Under the pieces are notes generated by a model. It worked only from the letters and a program-made list of their open reading frames with translations. It was not told the DNA's origin and searched no databases. From contig NZ_UWFA01000137.1 of NCBI RefSeq assembly GCF_900601905.1, forward strand, positions 372,001 to 436,000: DNA of 64,000 bases, given 5' to 3'. Shown in pieces: positions 17,482 through 25,361 of this stretch. Within the stretch, counting starts at the first letter, position 1. Every line of letters starts with the position of its first letter. A program made the translations under genes and the position numbers. This DNA is from Pseudomonas viridiflava. GTDB lineage: Bacteria; Pseudomonadota; Gammaproteobacteria; Pseudomonadales; Pseudomonadaceae.

Positions 17482-18440
17482 TGGCCAATCCTATTGCTAT
17501 AGCGCTGCACGGTGGCGCGGGCGTACTGACTCCAGGCTTGCTGACACCCGAAGACGAAACCACTATTCACGAAGCCTTGTTGCGCGCATTGAAGGCGGGC
17601 CTGACGTTGCTCGAACAGGACGGCAGCAGTCTCGACGCGGTTCAGGCGGCGGTCGTCGAGCTGGAAGAGTGCCCGTGGTTCAACGCCGGTAAAGGCGCAG
17701 TATTCACCCACACCGGCGATCACGAACTGGACGCGGCCATCATGCATGGTGCCAATCGCGAAGCAGGCGCCGTGGCCGGGATTCACTTTGTGCGCAACCC
17801 CATTCTTGCGGCCCGCGCCGTGCTGGAGCACAGCGAACATGTCTTGCTGGCGGGTGCTGGCGCCGATGCGTTCCTGGCAACCCAGGATCTGGAGAAGGTG
17901 CCCAACGACTGGTACGACACCGACCTGCGGCGTCGTCAGTGGCAAACCCAGCTGCAAGCGCCTGACAGCGTTTCGCTGGAGCCGGGCGGCGTGGACAAGA
18001 AGTTCGGCACGGTGGGCGCAGTGGCGCTGGATCGTCACGGTCATGTCGCCGCGGCCACTTCAACGGGCGGGATTACCAACAAGCGCTATGGCCGTGTCGG
18101 CGACTCGCCATTGATTGGCACTGGCACCTGGGCTGATGACCGCAGCGCCGCGATCTCGGCGACCGGTCACGGCGAGTATTTCATCCGCACAGTGGTCGCC
18201 CACAACATCGCGTCGCGGGTCCTGCTGGCGGGCGAAACACTGAATACGGCCTGCGACACGGTGGTGTCAGGCGAATTGAAAACCATGGGCGGCAATGGCG
18301 GCGTGATTGCCGTCTCGCCGAGCGGCGAAACTGCGCTGAGCTTCAACACCCCAGGCATGTACCGCGCCTGGCGGGACGAGCAGGGTGGTTTGCATACGGC
18401 GATTTATGCCGAGGATGATCGGTTGCATCCAAGTAGGTGA
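17478..18440 (+). CDS. iaaA: Isoaspartyl peptidase / plant-type L-asparaginase
   Basis: This 320-residue Ntn-hydrolase has the N-terminal IALHGGAG and the autoprocessing/catalytic threonine in [15 protein letters not shown] (T178). [20 protein letters not shown] and HGEYFIR complete the family core. It cleaves itself and then hydrolyses beta-aspartyl dipeptides or asparagine to give aspartate. The GTG at 17478 has GGAG seven bases upstream and overlaps the aapP stop (GTGA); the ATG at 17481 is the alternative. Its last 25 codons have a diverged second copy at 19539-19613, so its 3' end was probably rearranged. Confidence 0.93.
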   Translation: MMANPIAIALHGGAGVLTPGLLTPEDETTIHEALLRALKAGLTLLEQDGSSLDAVQAAVVELEECPWFNAGKGAVFTHTGDHELDAAIMHGANREAGAVAGIHFVRNPILAARAVLEHSEHVLLAGAGADAFLATQDLEKVPNDWYDTDLRRRQWQTQLQAPDSVSLEPGGVDKKFGTVGAVALDRHGHVAAATSTGGITNKRYGRVGDSPLIGTGTWADDRSAAISATGHGEYFIRTVVAHNIASRVLLAGETLNTACDTVVSGELKTMGGNGGVIAVSPSGETALSFNTPGMYRAWRDEQGGLHTAIYAEDDRLHPSR

Positions 18441-18445
18441 GCGTT

Positions 18446-18516
18446 CTGTAGGAGCTGCCGCAGGCTGCGAACAGCGGTGTATCAGACACCGCTTTCGCAG
18501 TCTTTGGCAGCTCTTA
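18446..18516. repeat. REP-type palindromic repeat (family C)
   Basis: ctgtaggagctgccgcaggc begins at 18446 and the inverted partner ttcgcagtctttggcagctc ends about 18514. It starts six bases after the iaaA stop, at the left edge of the inserted segment. Confidence 0.7.
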
Positions 18517-18534
18517 AAGGGGGCAGCCCACTAT

Positions 18535-18852
18535 CTATATCCTCATCCCAGCCATTGCTATTCTGCTTTTATAATTCAGTAAAACCTGGCCGCTGCACGC
18601 TTTGAATACTTTGGCTTCATCCTTGAGTCGCATCAAGAACCTTTTTACGGTTGATGTCGCTAGTTGTGATAGTGCACTTCCGAAACTGATGGGTTCCGGA
18701 ACCCAACTCATCGCGCCGGTGCAGCTTTTGGCCTCTTTAATCATTTCCATAACCAGCAGGAGTAATTCTTCGGTCATTTCCCAGTTTTCGGCCTGGGGGC
18801 CGTACTACGTCACTACAATGCTTCTTAATTCTCGTTTGTCATTTTCATCCAT
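18535..18852 (-). pseudogene. Hypothetical small protein gene interrupted by an in-frame amber codon
   Basis: Reading left from the ATG at 18852, the frame gives MDENDKRELRSIVVT, a TAG stop at codon 16, and then 89 more open codons to the stop at 18535. A strong AGGAG lies nine bases before the ATG, which is two bases past the stop of the preceding gene, as in a coupled operon. The downstream part alone could start at an ATG at 18777 (80 residues, MTEELLLLVMEMIKEAKSC). Either the gene is inactivated, the amber is read through, or only the short form is made. No family was recognised. Base composition is AT-richer than the neighbours. Confidence 0.5.
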
Positions 18853-18854
18853 GC

Positions 18855-19439
18855 TTAAAAGCTCCTTGCTTTAATGCTGTGTAATATTGCCAGTGCCTTT
18901 TTTCTTGATCCCTTGACGCTGATCAGATGAGTTGAATCTTTTGAAAAAAACAGCAGGCGATGTTCAGGATCACGGCCCGCTGACCCTTGGAGCAGCACGT
19001 CTACTTCCGTACCCACGCGATAGCGCTCGACGTTGCTCTGACAGTCGAGTTTTAAATCTGTACGCATGACTTGGATAAGTTTTTTATCGTCGGTGTTCAG
19101 GTTATCAGTTGGGTCAATGCCGTATAGGTATCGGTTAAGCGCTGCGGCTGAAATCTTGCGTGTAGTAAACATTGAAAGCGTGCCTGCAACACTTTCGTCC
19201 GATATAAGCTGATAGCTAACATACTCTTTGTTCGGGTAAGCGGCCATCGCACCATCGAAAACTATAAGAGAGGATGGTTTTTCAGGTAGGTTAAATTGGA
19301 AGGGGCCGACAATAACCGCCAGATCACTGCCTTGTTTGTAATCAACGTCTTTTGAAGGCAATGGCTGGATTGAACAGCTCTCACTCCAGGCAGGAAGAGA
19401 GAATAGTGCTGCTATCACTAATAACAGAGAGTTTCGCAT
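18855..19439 (-). CDS. Hypothetical secreted protein
   Basis: The protein of about 194 residues starts MRNSLLLVIAALFSLPAWS, a clear signal peptide with probable cleavage after the first 19-21 residues. The mature part has at least two cysteines (ESCSIQPLP and LKLDCQSNVERY) and no domain I recognise, so it is probably periplasmic. An ATG at 19457 is an alternative start but is buried in an 8-bp-arm hairpin (19451-19470) and has no ribosome site. It lies in an AT-richer insert between iaaA and the asparaginase gene and probably forms an operon with the interrupted gene just downstream. Function unknown. Confidence 0.65.
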   Translation of the reverse strand: MRNSLLLVIAALFSLPAWSESCSIQPLPSKDVDYKQGSDLAVIVGPFQFNLPEKPSSLIVFDGAMAAYPNKEYVSYQLISDESVAGTLSMFTTRKISAAALNRYLYGIDPTDNLNTDDKKLIQVMRTDLKLDCQSNVERYRVGTEVDVLLQGSAGRDPEHRLLFFSKDSTHLISVKGSRKKALAILHSIKARSF

Positions 19440-19538
19440 CAAGATTAAGTCTCTCATTGGGAAATGAGAGTGTGGTTCTCGGTTGCGAGTGGATCTATCA
19501 GGTATTTCCTACGGGGTCGTAGGACGCATCCTGTCTTC

Positions 19539-19613
19539 TGGCGTGATGCTGGGCAAGGCGGGTTGCATAGGGCGATTTATGCCGAGGATGATCGGGCTCA
19601 CCCATGCGCGTAA
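19539..19613 (+). pseudogene. Displaced 3'-end relic of the isoaspartyl peptidase gene
   Basis: Translated in frame this 25-codon stretch starts [19 protein letters not shown] and ends in TAA. The intact gene ends [18 protein letters not shown] at 18366-18440. At DNA level gcgatttatgccgaggatg is identical in both. The matching reading frame and stop suggest it is the C-terminus of an iaaA allele separated from its gene by the 18.4-19.5 kb insertion. Confidence 0.75.
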
Positions 19614-19622
19614 ACGTAGAAC

Positions 19623-19711
19623 CTGTAGGAGCTCACGAGCACCGCGAGGCAGCGATGGCGGTTCGTCTGGCACACCGCTATCGCTGCCTCGCGGTGCTCG
19701 TGAGCTCCTAC
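19623..19711. repeat. REP doublet (family B)
   Basis: Nearly identical to the copy at 12262-12352: CTGTAGGAGCTCACGAGCAC ... GTGCTCGTGAGCTCCTAC. It lies just after the iaaA relic, at the right edge of the inserted segment and downstream of the asparaginase gene. Confidence 0.8.
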
Positions 19712-19728
19712 GGGGAACAACTAATGAC

Positions 19729-20733
19729 TTAACGCAACTCCCCACACACATCCACTTCCACCAACCGGCGCACTTCATCCATCGGCAAGCCTGCACCGAG
19801 CAACATGTGCAGTTTGCCCAGCGCCGCTTCCCTGGTCATGCCGCCGCCGGACAGAACGCCGACACCACGCAGGCGGCTGCCTGCTTCGTAGACATCCAGC
19901 TCGACGCCGCCTTCATGGCACTGGGTGATGGCAACCACGCAGATGCCTTGCTGACGGGCACATTCGAGACTGGCGAGGAAAGCCGGGTCATCGCCGGGGC
20001 CGGTGCCGCTGCCGAAGCATTCGAGCACCAGGCCCTGAATGCCGCTGGCGATCATGGCGTTGACTTGAGCCGCACCGATCCCGGGAAACAACGGCAGTAC
20101 GGCAACCGCTGACAACGCTTTTGGCTGGCGATAGTCCAGCTGCGCAGGGCGCGCTGCCGGTGTTTCGCCGCTGTGGGCGCGGTTCAGCGCCGCGAAGGGA
20201 TGACGTCCGAAGCTACGGATTTTCGCGCAACGGGTCGGGGCCAGCAGTTCGCCGTGGAAGTACAGGTGCACGCCTGACGGCAGACCTTTACCCAGTGCGC
20301 GCAGCGAGCCGTTGACGTTTTCCCAGGCATCGCTGTCCGGCACGCCGGCCGGCAGCATCGAGCCGGTAAAGACCACCGGAGCGCTGAGCCCCAGCAACTG
20401 GAAACTCATTGCCGCCGCGCTGTAGGCCAGGGTGTCAGTGCCATGCAGGACCAGCACCGCGTCGCAGCCATCCATTTCAACAGCCTGGACGACTGCTTCA
20501 CGCAGACGCAGCCAGTAGGCGGGCGTCATGTTGGCGCTGTCGATCAGCGGTGCCATCTCGCGAAAGCACCACTCAGGTACGACCAGCTCAGGCTGCTCGG
20601 CCAGTTGCCCGGCCATGCGCGCCTCGAACCCCGAAGCGGGAGCCAAGCCGTTGGCGCTGGCCTGCATGCCAATGGTGCCGCCGGTATAAAGAACCATGAC
20701 ACGCTGAGCGGGTGCAGGCTGTTCAAGAGTCAT
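19729..20733 (-). CDS. L-asparaginase
   Basis: The 334-residue protein contains both threonine signatures of the bacterial asparaginase family: VMVLYTGGTIGM (T17) and VLVLHGTDTLAYSAAAMSF (T99/D100). There is no signal peptide, so it is probably cytoplasmic (type I-like). It hydrolyses asparagine to aspartate and ammonia. GGAG lies seven bases before the ATG. It is downstream of the Ala/Gly symporter gene in the same direction and near aspartase, fitting an asparagine to aspartate to fumarate route. It is unrelated in fold to the isoaspartyl peptidase a kilobase away, so two asparaginase types sit in one cluster. Confidence 0.92.
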   Translation of the reverse strand: MTLEQPAPAQRVMVLYTGGTIGMQASANGLAPASGFEARMAGQLAEQPELVVPEWCFREMAPLIDSANMTPAYWLRLREAVVQAVEMDGCDAVLVLHGTDTLAYSAAAMSFQLLGLSAPVVFTGSMLPAGVPDSDAWENVNGSLRALGKGLPSGVHLYFHGELLAPTRCAKIRSFGRHPFAALNRAHSGETPAARPAQLDYRQPKALSAVAVLPLFPGIGAAQVNAMIASGIQGLVLECFGSGTGPGDDPAFLASLECARQQGICVVAITQCHEGGVELDVYEAGSRLRGVGVLSGGGMTREAALGKLHMLLGAGLPMDEVRRLVEVDVCGELR

Positions 20734-20760
20734 GATTCTTCTCCGGTGTGACGGTGGCTA

Positions 20761-22209
20761 TCAGGCTTGAGTGGCAGGTTTTGCCGAGGCCGCGACCGGA
20801 TTGACCGGTGTCTGGCTCGGGTTGGCAGGCCATGCGGTGCGGTCCAGATCCAGATCCGGGAACTGGCTCGAATCGAACACCGGGGTCTTGATGCCTGCCT
20901 TACGTTGCGCATCGTAGTCACGCAGGATGCGCATGGCGACTTTGAACAACATGGCCAGGGCAATCAAGTTGACGAAGGCCAGCAGCGTCATGGTGATGTC
21001 GGCAAAGGCGAATACGGTGTTCAGGTCGACGACCGCGCCCCACAGGATCAGCACCAGCACGAAAATCCGATAGCCAACGATGGCTTTCTTGCTCTCGCCC
21101 ACCAGGAAACGCAGGCTGTTCTCGCCCAGGTAGTAGTTGTAGAGAATCGAGGTGAACACGAACAGTGCCAGAGCAACACTGATGAAGATCCGCCCCCAGT
21201 CACCCACCACGGCAGCCAGCGAGTTCTGTGCCAGCACGATGCCGTTACCGCTGTAGCCCACGTCATAGATCCCCGACAGCAGGATCAGCAACGCAGTACA
21301 GGTGCAGATCACGAAGGTATCGAGGAACACGCTGAACGCCTGAACCACACCCTGGGAAATCGGGTGTTCAACCTGTGCAACGGCGGCCACGTTGGGCGCA
21401 CTGCCCAGACCGGCTTCGTTGGCAAACACGCCACGCTTCACGCCCATCACGATTGCGCTGCCAATCAGACCGCCAAAGACCGGGTCCAGACCAAAGGCGC
21501 TTTTGACGATAGTCGCCAGCATGGCCGGAACGTGGTCGATCTGCAGGGCAATGACGTAGATGGTCACGGCGATGTAGATCAGGGTCTTGACCGGCACCAG
21601 CAGGTCGGAGATCGCGGCGATACGCTTGATGCCGCCGATGAACGCCAGGCCCAGCAGAACCACAAGGCAGATACCGGTGGTCATGGTGTCGATGCCGAAC
21701 GCGCCTTTGAGCGAGTCAGTCACAGCATGGGATTGCAAACCGTTGAAGGCGAAACCGAAGGTCACCAACAGCAGAACTGCCATGACCATACCCAGCCAGC
21801 GCTTACCCAGACCATGCTGGATGTAATACGCCGGGCCGCCACGGAACTGGCCTTCGGAGTCTTTGCGTTTGTACAACTGAGCGAGCGAACACTCGATGAA
21901 GCTGCTGGCCATGCCGACCAGTGCAGTGACCCACATCCAGAACACGGCACCGGGCCCACCCAGGGTTACGGCGATGCCGACACCGGCGATATTGCCTGCG
22001 CCAACACGTCCCGCCAGGCTGAGCATCAAGGCCTGGAAGGAACTGAGCTGGCCGGTGCTGTTGCGTAAGCTATCCCTGAAAACAGCGAACATATGGAAAA
22101 AGTGGCGAAACTGAACGAAACGCGAACGAATCGTGAAGTAACCGCCGAGCCCTACGATCAGTACGATCAGCACTTTGCCCGAGAGGAAGTCGTTGATGAC
22201 TTCAAGCAT
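20761..22209 (-). CDS. Alanine/glycine:cation symporter (AGCS family)
   Basis: The 482-residue protein has about ten membrane segments and the AGCS signatures GRVGAGNIAGVGIAVTLGGPG near residue 67 (quoted in part) and GVKRGVFANEAGLGSAPN near residue 255. It would import alanine, glycine or a related amino acid with sodium or protons. The C-terminal tail of about 50 residues is proline/alanine-rich and probably cytoplasmic. GAGG lies eight bases before the ATG. It precedes the asparaginase gene by 27 bases, so the two are probably cotranscribed. Confidence 0.93.
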   Translation of the reverse strand: MLEVINDFLSGKVLIVLIVGLGGYFTIRSRFVQFRHFFHMFAVFRDSLRNSTGQLSSFQALMLSLAGRVGAGNIAGVGIAVTLGGPGAVFWMWVTALVGMASSFIECSLAQLYKRKDSEGQFRGGPAYYIQHGLGKRWLGMVMAVLLLVTFGFAFNGLQSHAVTDSLKGAFGIDTMTTGICLVVLLGLAFIGGIKRIAAISDLLVPVKTLIYIAVTIYVIALQIDHVPAMLATIVKSAFGLDPVFGGLIGSAIVMGVKRGVFANEAGLGSAPNVAAVAQVEHPISQGVVQAFSVFLDTFVICTCTALLILLSGIYDVGYSGNGIVLAQNSLAAVVGDWGRIFISVALALFVFTSILYNYYLGENSLRFLVGESKKAIVGYRIFVLVLILWGAVVDLNTVFAFADITMTLLAFVNLIALAMLFKVAMRILRDYDAQRKAGIKTPVFDSSQFPDLDLDRTAWPANPSQTPVNPVAASAKPATQA

Positions 22210-22340
22210 TGGAGAATCCTCGCTGTTGTTTTTAGGGGGCGCGCACTATACCGGTGCGCTCGTGTTGCGTCTGCAATACTTTTCCCTTGTTATTGGTGCG
22301 ATACGTCCATGTGGTGTGTAGCCGTTGTCGTTTTGCAGGT

Positions 22341-22376
22341 AAAAAAAAGGGTCCGGAGAGAATCGTCTCTGGACCC
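22341..22376 (-). terminator. Rho-independent terminator for aspA
   Basis: Arms gggtccggaga (22349-22359) and tctctggaccc (22366-22376) are near-perfect inverted repeats; on the reverse strand the stem is followed by eight U residues (22341-22348 are A on the plus strand). It would end transcription coming leftward from aspA. Confidence 0.85.
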
Positions 22377-22421
22377 CCAAAAGGATGAGGAGTGTCTAAT
22401 CCCTCAACCTGGTGAGCTGTA

Positions 22422-22576
22422 GGCTCGCGCCAAAAGTGGCTGCGCTCGGCCATGCTGCGTTAAAAACAGGCTCGGAATGCTCATTTAGGCCCCTAAAGTC
22501 GGACGCGACCCCGGCCGTTCCTCGCCTGTTTTTGCCTTGCCTGACCTTCGCTCGCCGACCTTTGGCACTGAGCCTA
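22422..22576. repeat. Long nested palindromic repeat element
   Basis: Outer arms taggctcgcgccaaaagtgg (22422-22441) and an imperfect inverse ending tggcactgagccta (to 22576) enclose inner arms aaaaacaggc and gcctgttttt. The core gcgttaaaaacaggctcgga resembles a repeat I associate with Pseudomonas intergenic regions. It has no coding capacity. The rest of the 22210-22585 gap holds the AGCS promoter region and the aspA terminator. Confidence 0.6.
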
Positions 22577-22585
22577 GAAAATGCA

Positions 22586-24010
22586 TTAGGCCTTCAGCGG
22601 TACAAGGCGTGGAGCAATCATGTTTTCCGGACGCAGGATGTCGTCGAGCATGGCGTCGTTGAGCAGGCCTTCCTCGCGCACCAGTTCCAGCACGCCCCGG
22701 CCTGTTTCCAGAGCGATGCGGGCGATACGGGTAGCGTTTTCATAGCCGATGTAAGGGTTCAGGGCTGTGACCAGGCCGATGGAATGCTCCACCAGTTCAC
22801 GGCAGCGGGCTTCGTTGGCGGTGATGCCGACGATGCAGTGCTCGCGCAGCATGTCCATGGCGCGTTGCAGCAGACGGATCGAATCGAAAATCTTGTAAGC
22901 GATCAGCGGTTCCATCACGTTGAGCTGCAGTTGGCCGCCTTCGGCTGCCATGGTCAGCGCCAGGTCGTTGCCGATGATTTCGAAGGCAACCATGTTGACC
23001 GCTTCCGGGATCACCGGGTTGACCTTGCCAGGCATGATCGAGCTGCCCGGCTGACGCGCTGGCAGGTTGATTTCGTTGATACCGGTGCGTGGGCCGCTGG
23101 ACAGCAGGCGCAAGTCGTTGCAGATCTTCGACAGCTTGACCGCCGTACGCTTGAGCATGCCGGAGAACAGTACAAAGGCGCCCATGTCGGAAGTGGCTTC
23201 GATCAGGTCGGCAGCCGGCACCAGCGGCTGACCACTGATGATCGCCAGGCGATCCACCGCCAGTTGCTGATAACCTGGGTCGGCGTTGATGCCAGTGCCG
23301 ATGGCTGTGCCGCCCAGGTTTACTTCGGTGAGCAATTCCGGTGCAAGGCTGCGCAGGCGGTTCAGGTCTTCGGTAAGGGTCGTGGCGAAAGCGCGGAATT
23401 CCTGGCCGAGGGTCATCGGCACAGCGTCCTGCAACTGGGTGCGACCCATTTTCAGAACGTGGTTGAATTCCTGGCCCTTGGCAGCGAACGCCTGAATCAG
23501 GCTGTCGAGGCTGGCCAGCAGCGCGTCGTGGCCCAGCAACAGACCCAGGCGAATGGCCGTTGGGTATGCGTCGTTGGTCGACTGCGCCATGTTCACGTCG
23601 TTGTTCGGGTGCAGCTGGTTGTAATCGCCTTTTTCCAGGCCCATTGCTTCGAGGGCAATGTTGGCGATGACTTCGTTGGCATTCATGTTGGTTGAAGTGC
23701 CAGCGCCGCCTTGAATCATGTCCACCACGAAATGCTCGTGGAAATCGCCGCGAATCAGACGTGCACAGGCCTCACTGATGGCCGCATGCTTGGTGGCGTT
23801 GAGGTGGCCCAGCTGATGGTTGGCATCAGCGGCCGCCTGCTTGACCATCGCCAGCCCGACAACCAGCTTCGGGTAGTGGGACAGCGGAACGCCGGACAGG
23901 TGAAAGTTGTTCACCGCTCGCAGGGTCTGAATACCGTAATACGCGTCAGCGGGTACTTCGAGAACACCAAGCAGGTCTTTTTCGATGCGCGATGATGCAG
24001 GCGAGGACAT
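22586..24010 (-). CDS. aspA: Aspartate ammonia-lyase (aspartase)
   Basis: The 474-residue protein begins SSPASSRIEKDLLGVLEVPA and has GIQTLRAVNNFHLSG, NEVIANIA and the fumarase/aspartase signature GSSIMPGKVNP near residues 320-330. It deaminates aspartate to fumarate and ammonia as a cytoplasmic tetramer. Length fits aspartase (E. coli about 478), and the SRIEKD start separates it from FumC. The ATG at 24010 is used; earlier in-frame starts to 24121 give an unrelated tail. It is divergent from a LysR gene at 24237. Confidence 0.93.
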   Translation of the reverse strand: MSSPASSRIEKDLLGVLEVPADAYYGIQTLRAVNNFHLSGVPLSHYPKLVVGLAMVKQAAADANHQLGHLNATKHAAISEACARLIRGDFHEHFVVDMIQGGAGTSTNMNANEVIANIALEAMGLEKGDYNQLHPNNDVNMAQSTNDAYPTAIRLGLLLGHDALLASLDSLIQAFAAKGQEFNHVLKMGRTQLQDAVPMTLGQEFRAFATTLTEDLNRLRSLAPELLTEVNLGGTAIGTGINADPGYQQLAVDRLAIISGQPLVPAADLIEATSDMGAFVLFSGMLKRTAVKLSKICNDLRLLSSGPRTGINEINLPARQPGSSIMPGKVNPVIPEAVNMVAFEIIGNDLALTMAAEGGQLQLNVMEPLIAYKIFDSIRLLQRAMDMLREHCIVGITANEARCRELVEHSIGLVTALNPYIGYENATRIARIALETGRGVLELVREEGLLNDAMLDDILRPENMIAPRLVPLKA

Positions 24011-24188
24011 GATAGAGATAATCTCAAGAAGGCACGGATAATGCCGGAACGCTGCGGATACTGGCCCTTGCGGCAATATTTGACTAATGCTGTTACACAC
24101 TGGCCCATGCACAATCGGCATAATGCCCGTGTGACGCGGCCGGTGTTACTGTCGTGTATATACATTTGAAGCGGGTTGGCAGGCTCTT

Positions 24189-24217
24189 TGTGGGAGCGCG
24201 CAAGCCTCGCTCCCACA
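24189..24217. repeat. Short REP-like hairpin (family D)
   Basis: TGTGGGAGCG (24189-24198) and CGCTCCCACA (24208-24217) form a 10-bp stem with a nine-base loop. It lies just upstream of the LysR gene start at 24237, so it would sit in that gene's leader. Confidence 0.6.
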
Positions 24218-24236
24218 GGACTGTGGAGAGGACACC

Positions 24237-25148
24237 ATGAATCTGGAAAGCAAATGGCTGGAAGATTTCAGCGCTCTGGCTGCCACGCGCAGTTTTTCCC
24301 AGGCGGCGGAGCGGCGGTTTGTCACGCAACCGGCGTTCAGTCGGCGTATTCGCAGCCTTGAAGCGGCCCTTGGGCTGACGCTGGTCAATCGCTCGCGCAC
24401 GCCTGTCGAACTGACAGCGGCAGGGCAGTTGTTTCTGGTGACAGCGCGTACCGTGGTCGATCAGTTGGGCGAAGTGCTGCGCCATCTGCACCATCTGGAA
24501 GGCGGGCAGGGCGAAGTCATGCAGGTGGCGGCGGCGCATTCGCTGGCGCTGGGGTTCTTTCCGCGCTGGATCGCCCAGTTGCGCAACGAAGGCCTCAACA
24601 TCGCCACGCGGCTGGTTGCCACTAACGTTGGCGAAGCGGTGCATGCCCTGCGTGAAGGCGGCTGTGACCTGATGCTGGCGTTCTACGACCCGGATGCCGC
24701 GCTGCAGATGGATCCGGAAATCTTTCCGTCGCTGCACTTGGCGCACACCGAAATGCTGCCGGTCTGCGCGGCCGATGAGCAGGGCGAGCCGCTGTTCAGC
24801 CTGGAAGATGGCGGTGGCGTGCCGCTGCTGGCGTATAGCGCCGGTGCTTTTCTGGGGCGTTCGGTAAACCTTTTGCTGCGCCAGCGCAATCTGCGTTTCA
24901 CCACGGTCTATGAAACGGCCATGGCCGACAGCTTGAAAAGTATGGCGCTTGAAGGGCTCGGCATCGCCTGGGTGCCCAGGCTCAGCGTGCGCGCCGAGCT
25001 GGCTCGTGGGGAGTTGGTGGAATGTGGTGGCACGCAATGGCACATCCCGCTGGAAATCCGCCTGTATCGCTGCGCCCTGGTGCGCAAGGCCAATGTGCGC
25101 CTGTTGTGGCGCAAGCTTGAGGGGGCCGCGACGCCAGACAATGTCTGA
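24237..25148 (+). CDS. LysR-family transcriptional regulator
   Basis: The 303-residue protein has a LysR helix-turn-helix at residues 3-62 (WLEDFSALAATRSFSQAAER, TQPAFSRRIRSLEAALGLTL) and an effector domain ending near VRLLWRKLEG. gagag lies upstream of the ATG. It is divergent from aspA and probably regulates it or the aspartate cluster (inference). Confidence 0.92.
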   Translation: MNLESKWLEDFSALAATRSFSQAAERRFVTQPAFSRRIRSLEAALGLTLVNRSRTPVELTAAGQLFLVTARTVVDQLGEVLRHLHHLEGGQGEVMQVAAAHSLALGFFPRWIAQLRNEGLNIATRLVATNVGEAVHALREGGCDLMLAFYDPDAALQMDPEIFPSLHLAHTEMLPVCAADEQGEPLFSLEDGGGVPLLAYSAGAFLGRSVNLLLRQRNLRFTTVYETAMADSLKSMALEGLGIAWVPRLSVRAELARGELVECGGTQWHIPLEIRLYRCALVRKANVRLLWRKLEGAATPDNV

Positions 25149-25287
25149 CCTTGAAGTCAGTAAATACGGGCGTTGCAGCTCGGAAATTGCCCACAAGACA
25201 GATGGTCAACATGGGTGCTTTAAACGCGCCTCTTTGAGGTATACTGCGCGGCCTTTGGCCGGCTCGACCGGTCATTTTTCGTACAGC

Positions 25288-25323
25288 AAGCCACGCCGGT
25301 CCTCCCGCGTGGCTTGTTTGTTT
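25288..25323 (+). terminator. Terminator-like hairpin in the purE leader
   Basis: AAGCCACGC (25288-25296) and GCGTGGCTT (25307-25315) form a perfect 9-bp stem followed by gtttgttta. A good -10 (TATACT near 25239) lies upstream, so the hairpin would be in the purEK 5' leader about 40 bases before the purE start, as for an attenuator. It could instead terminate the LysR gene. Confidence 0.55.
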
Positions 25324-25361
25324 ATTGATGCGCCTGCGGGCGCCCGATGAGAGGCACGACG

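Noticed and set aside
19483..20112. Rightward open frame spanning the iaaA relic, a REP element and the asparaginase antisense
   Set aside because: It is composed of a repeat and antisense sequence; the iaaA-like relic is in a different frame.
20767..22068. 433-codon rightward frame opposite the AGCS symporter
   Set aside because: Composition is antisense-like and the symporter signatures are intact on the reverse strand.
24093..25196. 367-codon reverse open frame opposite the LysR gene at 24237
   Set aside because: The plus-strand product has a standard LysR helix-turn-helix; the reverse frame is low-complexity Gln/Arg/His-rich, typical of antisense frames.
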